38,696 nucleotides of DNA from Scytonema sp. RU_4_4 (lineage in GTDB: Bacteria > Cyanobacteriota > Cyanobacteriia > Cyanobacteriales > Nostocaceae): positions 1 through 38,696 of the forward strand of contig JAAUSC010000047.1 of NCBI GenBank assembly GCA_012031965.1, read 5' to 3'. The notes under the pieces are model-generated. The model had not been told where the DNA came from. It was given only the letters and a program-made list of their open reading frames with translations, and did not search any database. Numbering within the stretch: the stretch's first letter is position 1; each line of letters begins with the position of its first letter. The position numbers and the translations under genes were made by a program. Shown here one piece after another: positions 18,223 through 27,946 of this stretch.

Positions 18223-18372
18223 TCGTTTGTTCTCCTCGGCTCTCCCTTCCTTTAGATTGTATCGAAAGCGACGAAATTTTGCTTATGGCGTTAGGGTTAG
18301 GAACGGTTTACTGTCAGAATAGTCAGGATACAATTTCAATCAGTATCTGCTGTTGCTGATTTCACTCGCTCT

Positions 18373-19289
18373 ATGTTGCCAGTCATTTATTCCGACGAGT
18401 TTCTGGATCACAAGACTGGATCTTTCCATCCAGAGAAACCAGAACGTCTCTTGGCGATCGCCACCGCCTTAAAACAAGCTGCGTTTGCACAACACATTGA
18501 ATGGCGTTTACCCACTCCACCCCAAAAGCGCCATATGATGTCTGTGTTGGAACAAGCACACACTCAGCGATACATCAAAAAAGTCCAGGAAATTGCTCTT
18601 GCTGGCGGCGGTTATTTGGATGGAGATACGCCTGTTTCTGTGCGTAGTTATGATGTTGCTTTGTTGGCGGTGAGTGCTTGGTTGGATGGAGTTGATGCTG
18701 TGCTTACTACTGATAAACCAGCTTTTGTGTTGGCGCGTCCACCAGGACATCATGCTGAAAGTAATATGGGGATGGGGTTTTGCTTGTTTTCCAATGCGCG
18801 ATCGCGGCTTTCTATGCTCTACAACTACCGGAGATTAACCGTGTCGCCATCCTTGACTGGGACGTACATCACGGTAATGGTACGCAGGCAATCGTAGAAA
18901 AGTACCCACAAATTGCCTACTGTTCTCTGCATCAGTACCCCTGCTACCCAGGAACTGGACATCATACAGAGCAAGGTTTCCATAAGAATGTGTTAAATTT
19001 GCCTTTTCCTCCTGGCAGTGATATCAAAATATACCAATCTGTTTTTGAAAAAAAGGTTGTGCCCTTTTTATCTAGTTTTCAGCCGGATTTACTTATTGTG
19101 AGTGCAGGTTACGACGCCAACGCGGATGATCCGTTGGCTAGTATAAATTTGCAACCGCAAGATTATGGTTTATTCACAGACTATTGTCTGGGAATAACTC
19201 GTAAAATACTGTTTGGCTTGGAAGGCGGTTACGATTTTGACGCACTTTCCCAGTCGGTTTTAGCAACAATTGAGCGCTGTATCGCCTGA
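18373..19289 (+). pseudogene. Histone-deacetylase-superfamily deacylase, frameshifted
   Basis: Together two overlapping frames encode a complete Zn-dependent deacylase of the HDAC/acetoin-utilisation/acetylpolyamine amidohydrolase superfamily (about 305 residues). Frame 1 gives the N-terminus from the ATG at 18373 to RPPGHHAE and GMGFCLFSN. Frame 2 continues AIAAFYALQ, DWDVHHGNGTQ with the metal-binding Asp/His, VSAGYDANADDP and the GLEGGYD end. The switch is at about 18797, directly before a HIP1 octamer (18798-18805). One added base there restores N-A-A-I-A-A, so a single-base deletion is the simplest reading. All catalytic motifs survive, suggesting a recent change or a sequencing error. 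The substrate is unknown; bacterial members act on acetylated small molecules or proteins. Confidence 0.85.
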
Positions 19290-19329
19290 GCAGTGACTAG
19301 TTTGTGCCTAATGCATCTTTGCGCGAAAT

Positions 19330-20196
19330 TTATGCCAAAATTTGGGTAATCATCCGGTTCGCTTGCGACAAATAACCACCACCAAATAAATTGAAATGGT
19401 TCAAGATGTGATATAGGTTATATAAAGTTTTTCTTTGCTCATACCCCTTATCTAACTGCCAAACTTCGTTGTAACCGCGATAAAACGCAGCTGAGAAACC
19501 ACCGAATAATTCTGTCATGGCAATATCAACTTCGCGATCGCCAAAATAAGTGGCTGGATCAAAAATCACCGGCTCTCCTGAAACAGTACACCCAGCATTT
19601 CCTCCCCACAAATCACCGTGTACCAAAGAAGGCTGGGGTTTGTGAGTGGCTAAGAGTTCAGGAATTGCCTCTAATAACTCTTTCTCCTGGGGAAAATCAC
19701 CCCCCCTCCGTCTTCCCAACTGGAATTGATAACCCAGGCGATGTTTAGCATAAAACTCAGCCCAATTTGCTGTCCAGGTATTAACTTGAGGCGTGGAACC
19801 AATAGTATTGTTTATGTCCCACCCCATACCTTGGCTACTGGTTGCTTTATGCATCGCTGCTAACTTGCGCCCCATTTCTTCCCAAGATGTGGTGTTTCCT
19901 GAACCCATTTCCAGCCATTCCAAAACTAGGTAGCTAGAATCACCAGCAGTACCCCAGCAAATGGGTTTGGGAACACGGATAGTAGCTGTTTGGTACATTT
20001 GCTGTAAGCCCAGCGCTTCAGCCTCAAACATCGTGACTTGCGACGCTTGATTGAACTTGACAAAATAGGTGCGCTGACCATCACAGACACTGTAACCTTG
20101 ATTTATACATCCACCACCGACTGAGCGCCGCTGTGACGATTGAAATTTTTCTCCAGTCACTTGGCTAATATGGGTATCAATTTCAGTCCACATCAT
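19330..20196 (-). CDS. Fructosamine kinase family protein
   Basis: A 288-residue protein-kinase-like-fold enzyme of the fructosamine-3-kinase/ketosamine kinase family, which phosphorylates sugars bound to protein amines (Amadori or ribulosamine adducts) so that they detach. Visible are GGGCINQGY in the P-loop-like segment, YFVKFN with the ATP lysine, EAEALGL, the catalytic LVHGDLWGGNAG and the metal site FDPATYFGDREVDIAMTELFGGF. Two Met codons stand at the start (ATGATG), and either could be used. The gene is convergent with the deacylase gene and followed upstream by the M16 peptidase. It may repair glycated proteins in a sugar-rich phototroph, but this is inference from the family. Confidence 0.9.
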   Translation of the reverse strand: MMWTEIDTHISQVTGEKFQSSQRRSVGGGCINQGYSVCDGQRTYFVKFNQASQVTMFEAEALGLQQMYQTATIRVPKPICWGTAGDSSYLVLEWLEMGSGNTTSWEEMGRKLAAMHKATSSQGMGWDINNTIGSTPQVNTWTANWAEFYAKHRLGYQFQLGRRRGGDFPQEKELLEAIPELLATHKPQPSLVHGDLWGGNAGCTVSGEPVIFDPATYFGDREVDIAMTELFGGFSAAFYRGYNEVWQLDKGYEQRKTLYNLYHILNHFNLFGGGYLSQANRMITQILA

Positions 20197-20338
20197 AGGA
20201 ATAGGAAATGGGGGATGAGGGGGATTAACAAGTAAAAAGAACCAAGTAAAAAGAAGGAATTTTTTCTTTTAACTTTTCACTTTTAACTTTATTCGGTTCA
20301 GGGGGATGAGGAAGATAGCTTTCTCCAGGGTCGTTCGT

Positions 20339-21622
20339 CTAAGATGGTTTGATAACAACGACACCGTAAGCATCTGGGGAAAGGTATTCTTGTGCTGCTT
20401 GCATCAAGCTCGTTGCATCTTGGGCTTGAATGCGAGCTGGGTAGTTAAGTGCTGGTTCCAAATCTCCTACCATTGATTGGTAGTAACCGTATAAAGTGGC
20501 GCGATCGCTTGGTGTTTCATTGCCAAAAACAAATCTGTTAGCCACTTTTGTCCTGACACGAGCTATTTCCGCTTCCTTCACCATTTCTGTTTGCAGATTG
20601 CGCATATGCTGCACAATCCCAGCCTCTGTTGCCGACAGATTTTCTATTGTACAGGAAGCTGTAATGTAAAATATCCCTTGCAACTGCTGCGTCATATTGC
20701 TGACAGAAATATAGGAAACCAGTCCTTGCTCCTCGCGCAAATCCCGCACTAGCCTGGATGTGAATCCATGTCCTAAAATACCTGCTAAAACATCCAACGC
20801 GTAAGTTTTTTCTAACTCGTTCAACCCAGGTACTCGCCAGACCATGACTAGCCTTGCTTGCTGGAGGCTTTCATCAATAAATTCTTTACGGACAATTTCT
20901 GTAAACAGAGGTTCAGAGTTAGCCAGTGCGTGCTGAGTCATCAATGGTGAGGAGTCAATGTTAACAGCTTGTTCAAAACCTTTAGCAACAATTTCAATCA
21001 ACTCTTCCACTGGTAAATTACCGACAGCCACAGCAGTCATTGAGCGGGGTTGATACCAGGTTGCATGAAAATCTCGCATCTGGCGAGGTTGCAATTGAGA
21101 AATGACAGTTTCTGGTCCCAAAACTGGACGCCGATAAGGTAGCCTATCAAAAGCTGTCTCTATTGCTCGTTGAAAAGTGCGGCGACGGGGATTATCTTCT
21201 GAACGTCGAATTTCTTCTAGAACGACCAATCGTTCACGTTCAAAAGCTTCGTTAGGTATACTGGCATTGAGTACGACATCAATTTGCAGTGGAGCAAGCT
21301 CTGCAAAATCCTTGGGAGCAGCCGTAATGTAGTAATGAGTATAGTCTTGACTTGTTGCAGCATTCGTGATAGCACCCCGCTCTTCAATTCGACGTTCAAA
21401 CTCGCCGCTTGTCAGTCGTTCAGTTCCCTTAAAAATCATATGCTCGAGAAAGTGAGCCATACCGTTAATGGTATCTGACTCGGCGGCTGAACCAACGTTA
21501 ACCCACAAACTCAGGTTAACTGCTTCAACAGGCATCTGCTCTGCCACTATAGTCAAACCATCAGGCAATTGGTAAAGTTTTGGAGTATTTAGACGAGGAA
21601 TCTTTAGCAGGGTTGAGGTCAT
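20339..21622 (-). CDS. M16 family zinc metallopeptidase (processing-peptidase-like)
   Basis: A 427-residue single-chain pitrilysin-family protein. The inverted zinc motif HFLEH is at residues 57-61, within NGMAHFLEHMIFKGTERL, and VVLEEIRRSEDNP carries the likely third ligand. The C-terminal half shows the usual QARLVMVWRVPG and GILGHGFTSRLVRDLREEQGL features. It is probably the active subunit of a cyanobacterial M16 pair; the usual inactive partner with an R/Y motif is not next to it. The frame is open to an ATG at 21718, but the ATG at 21622 (MTSTLLKIPRL) gives the family N-terminus and the upstream 32 residues look non-coding. No signal peptide is seen from this start. Its role could be peptide processing or turnover; the substrate is unknown. 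Confidence 0.88.
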   Translation of the reverse strand: MTSTLLKIPRLNTPKLYQLPDGLTIVAEQMPVEAVNLSLWVNVGSAAESDTINGMAHFLEHMIFKGTERLTSGEFERRIEERGAITNAATSQDYTHYYITAAPKDFAELAPLQIDVVLNASIPNEAFERERLVVLEEIRRSEDNPRRRTFQRAIETAFDRLPYRRPVLGPETVISQLQPRQMRDFHATWYQPRSMTAVAVGNLPVEELIEIVAKGFEQAVNIDSSPLMTQHALANSEPLFTEIVRKEFIDESLQQARLVMVWRVPGLNELEKTYALDVLAGILGHGFTSRLVRDLREEQGLVSYISVSNMTQQLQGIFYITASCTIENLSATEAGIVQHMRNLQTEMVKEAEIARVRTKVANRFVFGNETPSDRATLYGYYQSMVGDLEPALNYPARIQAQDATSLMQAAQEYLSPDAYGVVVIKPS

Positions 21623-21718
21623 TTGAACTTCTGGGGTAAGCCTACATCTTTTTATCTTACCTAGGACTGAAATTTGTACCGGACTTATCGGTGTATGAGT
21701 CGCGGTTGGCTGTGTCAA

Positions 21719-22241
21719 ACAGTAAAAAAAATTATACTTTGGTTATATGTTCAGAATTACTTAGCAATTATATGATAATTTTGATACAAAAAAATCTTAA
21801 ATAAGTTGTTGACTTTTTTGTCAAAAACCAGGCGTTGCATGAGAAATTCTTACAATACAAGAGTCGTCATCGACGATTGGACGGAGCGCAGTACCCTGCT
21901 TTGCGTATCGCCCACTAGTACAAATGGAAATCTATTTCCAACTCAGCATCTTACATTCCAACTCAGCATCTTAGGCTAAGATTTTATTAATGAGCAAACC
22001 CTTACAGAGTCTGCTTTTGAGGAGAATAGTATTCTCATTACCTGCATATGCCGTCAGTCAATTAGCTGTTTTCAATCAAGATTTGCAAATGTCAAGTTAG
22101 TTTTCACCGCTCGTTGTGTAAAATTTCGTTTGTCTTTCGCAAATTAAGCATGTTTGACTCAAAAACATCTTTTTTCGTATTGCGAAATCTTTGTCTGCTT
22201 TCACTTTCTGTGTAGCTTGTTAACCAGTTATCCACAATACG
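21719..22241. other. Intergenic region with a 20-bp tandem duplication
   Basis: No gene is supported. TTCCAACTCAGCATCTTA occurs twice in tandem with a 20-bp period (21936-21953 and 21956-21973). Fragments of GC-rich cyanobacterial repeat (around 21880-21915, GGAGCGCAG and GCGTATCGC) precede it. A perfect DnaA-box match, TTATCCACA, lies at about 22228 but is single. The promoter for the polysaccharide cluster should lie in the right part of this gap. Confidence 0.5.
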
Positions 22242-22250
22242 GTGAATAAA

Positions 22251-23411
22251 ATGAAGAGTGAATTGCCATTAGTTTCAGTTATCATTCCTGCGTATAACGC
22301 AGAAGCTTTTATTGGTCGAACCTTGCAATCAGTTATATCTCAAACGTATGAAAACATAGAAGTTTTAGTAGTTGATGATGGTTCCCGAGATAAAACACCT
22401 GAAATCGTAGAATCTTTTGCTCAAAAAGACAGTCGCATTACTCTTTTCAAGCAACTCAATTCAGGAGTAGCATCAGCTCGTAATTTAGCAATTGAAAATT
22501 CTAAAGGTGAATATATTGCACCCCTAGATGCTGATGATATCTGGTATCCTCAGAAACTCGAAAAACAGGTACAATGTATGTTAAAGGCAGACGAATCGGT
22601 AGGATTAGTCTATGCCTGGTCAGTGTTTATTGATGAAGAGGATGCAATTATAGGACAGTACAGTCCTCATCACCATTTAAATATTCTCAGCATAGAAGGA
22701 GAGGTCTACCCAGCTCTGCTATATACGAACTTTATCAGCAGTGCAAGTGTCCCTCTGATTCGTCGAGTTTGTTTTGAGAAACTTGGTGGTTATAACTGCA
22801 AACTAAAAGAGCAGAATGCACAAGGTTGTGAGGATTGGGATATTTACTTACGTATTGCTGAAAATTATCAATTTCGAGTTGTACCTGAGTTTTTGATTGG
22901 GTATCGTCAGGTCAAGGCAAGTATGTCTAACAGTTGTCAGGCAATGGCGAAGTCTTACAATCTATTTATGGAAGATTTTAAGAAAAGACATCCAGAGATT
23001 CCTACTCACATATATAATTGGTCTGCTAGTTCTTATTATGTCTATCTTGCATGGAAAAGTAGAGCGAGTGGAGATTATTGGAGTACACTAACTTGGTTTT
23101 ACAAAAGCATCAAACTAGACTATACTCCATTATTACTTCGACCTGTTCATCAATGCATTATTGAATGCCTTTTCCAAATTGCAGCTAAGCCTATTACATC
23201 TTTAATCTGGCAAGACCATAATTCTTGGTTGCAGTTTCAGGAAAAACTTAATATCCATAAAGATAAGGTGGCGGTTAGTCAATTAATTACAGTTTCTGAT
23301 GTCCAAAAACAAATGTCTCAATCTAACGCACTTCCGCTGAAACCGCACGCAATAATTATGTGGCAAAGATGGTTAAAAGTTTTGCAGCTTTGTCGTGAAT
23401 TATCTCATTAA
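22251..23411 (+). CDS. Family 2 glycosyltransferase
   Basis: A GT-A-fold transferase of about 386 residues. VSVIIPAYNAEAFIGRTL opens the nucleotide-sugar domain, followed by VLVVDDGSRDKTPEIV, NSGVASARNLAI and the DXD-type metal motif LDADDIW. CEDWDIYLRIAENY fits the acceptor-side catalytic region. The frame opens with a GTG at 22242; I prefer the ATG at 22251, which has GGTGA 5 nt upstream. It is the first gene of a plus-strand run with an ABC exporter and two more glycosyltransferases, so it probably builds a surface polysaccharide or glycolipid. The sugar donor and acceptor cannot be told. Confidence 0.9.
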   Translation: MKSELPLVSVIIPAYNAEAFIGRTLQSVISQTYENIEVLVVDDGSRDKTPEIVESFAQKDSRITLFKQLNSGVASARNLAIENSKGEYIAPLDADDIWYPQKLEKQVQCMLKADESVGLVYAWSVFIDEEDAIIGQYSPHHHLNILSIEGEVYPALLYTNFISSASVPLIRRVCFEKLGGYNCKLKEQNAQGCEDWDIYLRIAENYQFRVVPEFLIGYRQVKASMSNSCQAMAKSYNLFMEDFKKRHPEIPTHIYNWSASSYYVYLAWKSRASGDYWSTLTWFYKSIKLDYTPLLLRPVHQCIIECLFQIAAKPITSLIWQDHNSWLQFQEKLNIHKDKVAVSQLITVSDVQKQMSQSNALPLKPHAIIMWQRWLKVLQLCRELSH

Positions 23412-23472
23412 GTCAGTGTTCAAAGGTTTTTCATGATTTTCTAAAACCTTCATGCCAGAAAAGGGGAACAAC

Positions 23473-25266
23473 ATGCAAGAGGCGAAGGTTGTAAAAACCT
23501 TATTACCAGTACTGAAATTCTACCGTTGGGCTATTCCTGTTATTATCCTTTTAGGAGTTTTATCATCCTTTTTTGAAGGGTTTGGAATTATTTTATTTAT
23601 TCCACTTCTACAAAGTTTTGTTCAAAACAATTCTCAAACAACAAGTAATAGTGCTTTTGTAGATGTTCTGAACAAAATCTTTGTTAATTTTTCAACCAAT
23701 GACCGTCTTGCTATTATTGCTTTATGCATTTTGGGCAGTATTGTACTAAAAAACTGCCTTTTTTATAGCAATACGGTTTTGTTTGCTTGGTTAAATTCAC
23801 GAATTGGGCATCGATTGCGCTCAGGGATTTTTAATCAACTTTTGAGTGTCAGCTACTCCTTTTTGGAAGGTAATGATTCAGGCAAGTTGATAAACACTCT
23901 GTCAAGAGAAACATGGCAAACTAGTATCGCTTTATCGACTTTAGTAACCCTGACCATCACTATTTGTACGGTTAGTGTTTATGTGATTCTATTGTTGCTC
24001 ATCTCTTGGCAACTCACTTTGATAGTGAGTGTCTTGATGGTACTCATCTCCCTTTTTATTCAGTTCGTGACTCGCCAAGTAAAAATTTTGGGAGAACAAG
24101 CTGTAAAAGCTAATTCGGATTTGGCAACCCGTATGTGGGAAGGGCTCGCAGGAATGAAGGTAATTCGAGCCTTTGGACGTGAATCTTATGAACAACAACG
24201 TTTCGATCTAGCCTCAAAAAAGGTCGTTAATACCTTTTTGAAACTCGACATTTTTTCTGGATCTGTACAACCAATATCTGAAGTATTATCGTCTATTCTG
24301 CTCCTGTGTATCCTCGTACTTGCTCTACTGCAAGATCCAAGTTCTTTACCTACGTTGCTGACTTTTATTTTTCTTCTTTACCGCTTACAGCCGCAGGTAA
24401 AACAATTGGAGAGTACGCGGGTTGGACTGATAGGTTTGACAAGTTCTGTCCAGGATGTCATGCACTTTTTAGACAGATCGGATAAACCTTACATTCATTC
24501 TGGTCATATTCCCTTAAAAAATTTAGAACAAGGGATCTATTTTGAATCAGTAAACTTTCGCTATAATCCTCAAGAAGAACTGGCACTTCAAGACGTGTCA
24601 ATTTGTTTTCCTAAGGGGAAAACGACTGCGATTGTCGGTCCTTCGGGTGCGGGAAAGTCCACATTAATTAGCTTGATATGTCGTTTTTCTGACATAACAT
24701 CAGGCGAAATTTATGTAGATAAATACCCCTTACGAGAACTGAACATAACTGACTGGCGTCATCAAATTGCTATTGTTAGCCAAGATGTGTACATGTTTAG
24801 TACAAGCGTCATGGAGAATATTGCCTATGGTCGGTTAGATGCAACAGAAAAGGAAATTATAGAAGCGGCAACACTTGCCAATGCTCATGAATTTATCATG
24901 CAACTGCCCGAAGGTTATTCCACTAAAGTGGGCGATCGCGGAGTGCGGCTCTCAGGAGGACAAAGACAGCGTATTGCTCTAGCTCGCGCTATTGTCCGCA
25001 ATCCACAGATTCTTATTCTAGATGAGGCGACAAATGCTCTCGATACTATTTCCGAACACTTGATTCAAGAAGCGCTCAATACCCTTAGTCAAAGCCGTAC
25101 AGTGATTGTCATCGCTCATCGTCTGTCTACAATCGAACAAGCCGATCAAATTATTGTGCTCGACAAAGGGCGAGTTATCGAACAGGGTAACCTCCAACAG
25201 TTACTTGAGCAGGACGGTTTGTTTGCTCAACTTTATCATTTGCAATACCGCAATGCTTCCATTTGA
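23473..25266 (+). CDS. ABC exporter, fused permease and ATPase (MsbA/HepA-like)
   Basis: A half-transporter of about 597 residues. The N-terminal part has about six membrane segments (for example AIPVIILLGVLSSFFEGF, ISWQLTLIVSVLMVLISLF and ILLLCILVLALL). The ATPase has Walker A GPSGAGKST (about 389-397), the Q-loop in IAIVSQDVYMF, signature LSGGQRQRIALARAI (from about 493), Walker B ILILDEATNALD and the switch histidine in VIAHRLST. It would work as a homodimer exporting a lipid-linked or hydrophobic glycan. An ATG at 23452 is in frame, but the ATG at 23473 has AAGGGG 6 nt before it. The placement among glycosyltransferases recalls the heterocyst-envelope polysaccharide exporter HepA of Anabaena, but the resemblance is by context and general architecture only. 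Confidence 0.92.
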   Translation: MQEAKVVKTLLPVLKFYRWAIPVIILLGVLSSFFEGFGIILFIPLLQSFVQNNSQTTSNSAFVDVLNKIFVNFSTNDRLAIIALCILGSIVLKNCLFYSNTVLFAWLNSRIGHRLRSGIFNQLLSVSYSFLEGNDSGKLINTLSRETWQTSIALSTLVTLTITICTVSVYVILLLLISWQLTLIVSVLMVLISLFIQFVTRQVKILGEQAVKANSDLATRMWEGLAGMKVIRAFGRESYEQQRFDLASKKVVNTFLKLDIFSGSVQPISEVLSSILLLCILVLALLQDPSSLPTLLTFIFLLYRLQPQVKQLESTRVGLIGLTSSVQDVMHFLDRSDKPYIHSGHIPLKNLEQGIYFESVNFRYNPQEELALQDVSICFPKGKTTAIVGPSGAGKSTLISLICRFSDITSGEIYVDKYPLRELNITDWRHQIAIVSQDVYMFSTSVMENIAYGRLDATEKEIIEAATLANAHEFIMQLPEGYSTKVGDRGVRLSGGQRQRIALARAIVRNPQILILDEATNALDTISEHLIQEALNTLSQSRTVIVIAHRLSTIEQADQIIVLDKGRVIEQGNLQQLLEQDGLFAQLYHLQYRNASI

Positions 25267-25287
25267 CAAAGCTAGGTTAAGCGTTTT

Positions 25288-26493
25288 ATGCCTTACAGCA
25301 TCATCGAAATCGAAGTCACTCAACCTTTGCCCACTCTTTCACTTTCAGAAAGTGACACAGGTATTGCGTTGATTTTGCGACGTAAAGATCAGCCTATTGG
25401 CTTTTTGATGCAAGCACTACCGGCAAAAAGTGTGCTTAGCCCGGAAGATTTAGCTCAATTGATTACTAAGGAAGTTGGAACTAAACTCCTTCAGGAAAGT
25501 ATACGAGAAGAATTAATTGCCAAAGCAGATTTCAAACCACTTCCTTCTGTGACGGTGGCGATTTGTACTAAAGACCGACCAGATGATTTAGCTCGTTGTC
25601 TAAATCATTTGCTGGCGCTTAAAAGTGCAGACAACGTTTTTGAAGTGCTAGTGGTTGATAATGCTTCTAGCGATGAACGAACACACCAAGTTTGCAGTGC
25701 ATTACCTGGGGTGCGCTACGTTCGAGAAATGAAAGCAGGGTTAGGCTTTGCTCGGAATCGAGCACTCCAGGAAGCAACAGGCGAGATGATTACCTTTATT
25801 GATGATGATGTGGTGGTAGATCGTAACTGGTGGCGCGGATTGACAGCAGCTATTGCCGAAAATCCTGATGCAGCGGGTTTTACTGGTTTAGTTTTACCCT
25901 ATGAACTCGTCACACAAGCGCAAATTTTGTTTGAGCAACGGGGTGGTTTTCGTCGTGGCTTTGAGACAATTCACTACGGTCAAATCCTACCAGGGAATAA
26001 TCTTTATCCCTGTGGCTCAGGAATATTTGGAGCCGGATGCAATATGACATTTCGCAGGGACGTTTTACTCAAACTTGGTGGTTTTGACGAAGCCCTCGCA
26101 GCCCCTCGCCCAGGGGGTGATGATTTAGATATTTTTTATCGGATCATCCGAGAGGGTTACTCGCTCGTCTATGAACCTCGATATATGGTTTTTCATAGAC
26201 ATCGCCGCGAATATGAAAAACTGCGTCATCAATATTGGACTTGGGGTTTGGGATTTATGGCATTCATAGTAAAATCCTACACAAGTGACCCTGCCAAACG
26301 TTCTGTGTTGAGCAAAACTATTCTTTGGTGGTTTAAATACGAGTTACGTCAAATCAAGCAATGTCTGACGAATCAGCATCCCCTACCCGTAGAGATGATC
26401 CTGGCAGAATTGTGGGGTGGTGTTGTTGGAATTTTAGGAGAATACCCTCGTTCACTACGACGTGCAGAAAAAATTCGGAGGCAATTTTCATGA
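25288..26493 (+). CDS. Family 2 glycosyltransferase with N-terminal extension
   Basis: A 401-residue protein. The first 85 residues form an extra domain of unknown fold, starting MPYSIIEIEVTQPLP and carrying a predicted helix pair. The GT-A domain starts at VTVAICTKDRPDDLARCL and includes VLVVDNASSDERT, GLGFARNRAL, the metal motif FIDDDVVVD and PGGDDLDIFYRII. A similar extension, at lower identity, is present in the next gene, so the two probably arose by duplication. It starts 21 nt after the ABC exporter stop and overlaps the next gene by 4 nt (ATGA), consistent with one operon. The substrate is unknown. Confidence 0.9.
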   Translation: MPYSIIEIEVTQPLPTLSLSESDTGIALILRRKDQPIGFLMQALPAKSVLSPEDLAQLITKEVGTKLLQESIREELIAKADFKPLPSVTVAICTKDRPDDLARCLNHLLALKSADNVFEVLVVDNASSDERTHQVCSALPGVRYVREMKAGLGFARNRALQEATGEMITFIDDDVVVDRNWWRGLTAAIAENPDAAGFTGLVLPYELVTQAQILFEQRGGFRRGFETIHYGQILPGNNLYPCGSGIFGAGCNMTFRRDVLLKLGGFDEALAAPRPGGDDLDIFYRIIREGYSLVYEPRYMVFHRHRREYEKLRHQYWTWGLGFMAFIVKSYTSDPAKRSVLSKTILWWFKYELRQIKQCLTNQHPLPVEMILAELWGGVVGILGEYPRSLRRAEKIRRQFS

Positions 26494-27761
26494 ATCGGTT
26501 TGCTCCTTGGAAAGTTATGCACATTGAATTGAGTGAAGACATCTCTACACTAACTGCTGAACCAAAGTATCAAGGTATCTATGCGATTTTCTGGTGGTGT
26601 GGAATTCCCTTAGGTCATGAGGAAATTTCAGCAGCACAGTTGCCAATGTCTGCTGCGCAACTCGTGAATTTGGCTGTGCAAAAGATTACGCCAGCAGTAG
26701 GCGATCGCCTATTAAACCAGGGTTTTAAAGCACCTTTGCCTGTCATTTCCCAAAACCCTTCAAGGGATGCACCACCTGAGTTTCAATCTCTGATAGCATT
26801 GCAGCAACCCCTGAAAAGACTCCAAGAATGCAGTTTGCAACCTGTGAGTGGTTCTGTTTCCGTAGTGGTCTGTACGCGCAACCGACCGGAACAATTGGTG
26901 CGATGCTTGCGATCGCTGCAAAATTTGTCGCAACCCCCACAGCAGATTATTGTCATTGACAATGCCCCTTCGGACGACGCTACACGCCAACTAGTTGCAC
27001 AAATGCCTGGTATCCAGTATATGTTAGAGCCTCGTCCGGGGCTGAGTGTAGCTCGTAATACTGGCATTCGCCACAGTATTGGCGACATTATTGCCTTTAC
27101 TGATGATGATGTAGAAGTTCATCCTAACTGGATTGCACGATTGCAACAAAGCTTTGAAAACCCAAAGGTGATGGCTGTGACTGGGCTAATCCTTCCAGGA
27201 GAACTAGAAACAGAAGCGCAAGTAGCCTTTGAAAAAGGCTTTGGAGGATTTAACCAGGGATACCGTGTTCTCACTTTTGATTCTCAGTTCTTTGAGGAGA
27301 TGAGGTACCGAGGTGTTCCTGTTTGGCATATTGGTGCTGGAGCCAATATGGCTTTCCGGCGCAAGGCGTTTGAGCTAGTAGGGTACTTTGACGAACGGCT
27401 GGGCGCAGGTGCTTCAGGATGTAGTGAAGATTCAGAATTCTGGTACAGAATCTTAGCTGAAGGTTGGTTTTGTCACTATGAACCAACAGCGGTCGTTTAC
27501 CATTTTCATCGCAGCGACCTAGATAGCTTGAAACATCAAATTTATCAGTATATGCGTGGTCATGTGGCGGCTCTTTTGGTTCAGTTTGCGAGATATAAGC
27601 ACTGGGGTAATCTGTATCGTCTATTTGTGACCTTACCTAAATACTATACTCGGCAGTTTTTCTCAGGACTTTTAAAGGGCTTTAATTTTTTCAACAAAAT
27701 GCTATTCGTAGAGGTATTAGGCTGTTTTTCAGGAGTTCAATATTACTTACAGAATAAATAG
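26490..27761 (+). CDS. Family 2 glycosyltransferase, paralogue of the preceding gene
   Basis: A 423-residue enzyme with the same layout as its upstream neighbour. A 120-residue N-terminal extension is followed by VSVVVCTRNRPEQLVRCL, QIIVIDNAPSDDATRQL, GLSVARNTGI, the metal motif FTDDDVEVH and GASGCSEDSEFWYRIL. A weakly hydrophobic C-terminus may sit at the membrane. The frame is open upstream to 26361, but the ATG at 26490 has GGAGG 8 nt before it and overlaps the previous stop codon as ATGA, which decides the start and suggests translational coupling. It is probably a second sugar-adding step of the same glycan pathway. Confidence 0.9.
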   Translation: MNRFAPWKVMHIELSEDISTLTAEPKYQGIYAIFWWCGIPLGHEEISAAQLPMSAAQLVNLAVQKITPAVGDRLLNQGFKAPLPVISQNPSRDAPPEFQSLIALQQPLKRLQECSLQPVSGSVSVVVCTRNRPEQLVRCLRSLQNLSQPPQQIIVIDNAPSDDATRQLVAQMPGIQYMLEPRPGLSVARNTGIRHSIGDIIAFTDDDVEVHPNWIARLQQSFENPKVMAVTGLILPGELETEAQVAFEKGFGGFNQGYRVLTFDSQFFEEMRYRGVPVWHIGAGANMAFRRKAFELVGYFDERLGAGASGCSEDSEFWYRILAEGWFCHYEPTAVVYHFHRSDLDSLKHQIYQYMRGHVAALLVQFARYKHWGNLYRLFVTLPKYYTRQFFSGLLKGFNFFNKMLFVEVLGCFSGVQYYLQNK

Positions 27762-27946
27762 TCTACTAACATTTTAAAAACAAAAAAGTTACAAGCAAAA
27801 AAGAAATTGGAATCAGAAAAAAGCACTTTTTAGTATTGCACTCGACTCAGAAACCAGAAGCTGAAAAAAGGAAGCTATTTTTTGAAAAATCATCACACTT
27901 AGACTTCTTATATCCTTAACTCAAAACACAAACTCAAAACACATTT

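Noticed and set aside
22228-22236. Perfect DnaA box (TTATCCACA) as a sign of a replication origin
   Set aside because: Only one box is seen and there is no dnaA or dnaN gene nearby; a single 9-mer is expected by chance.
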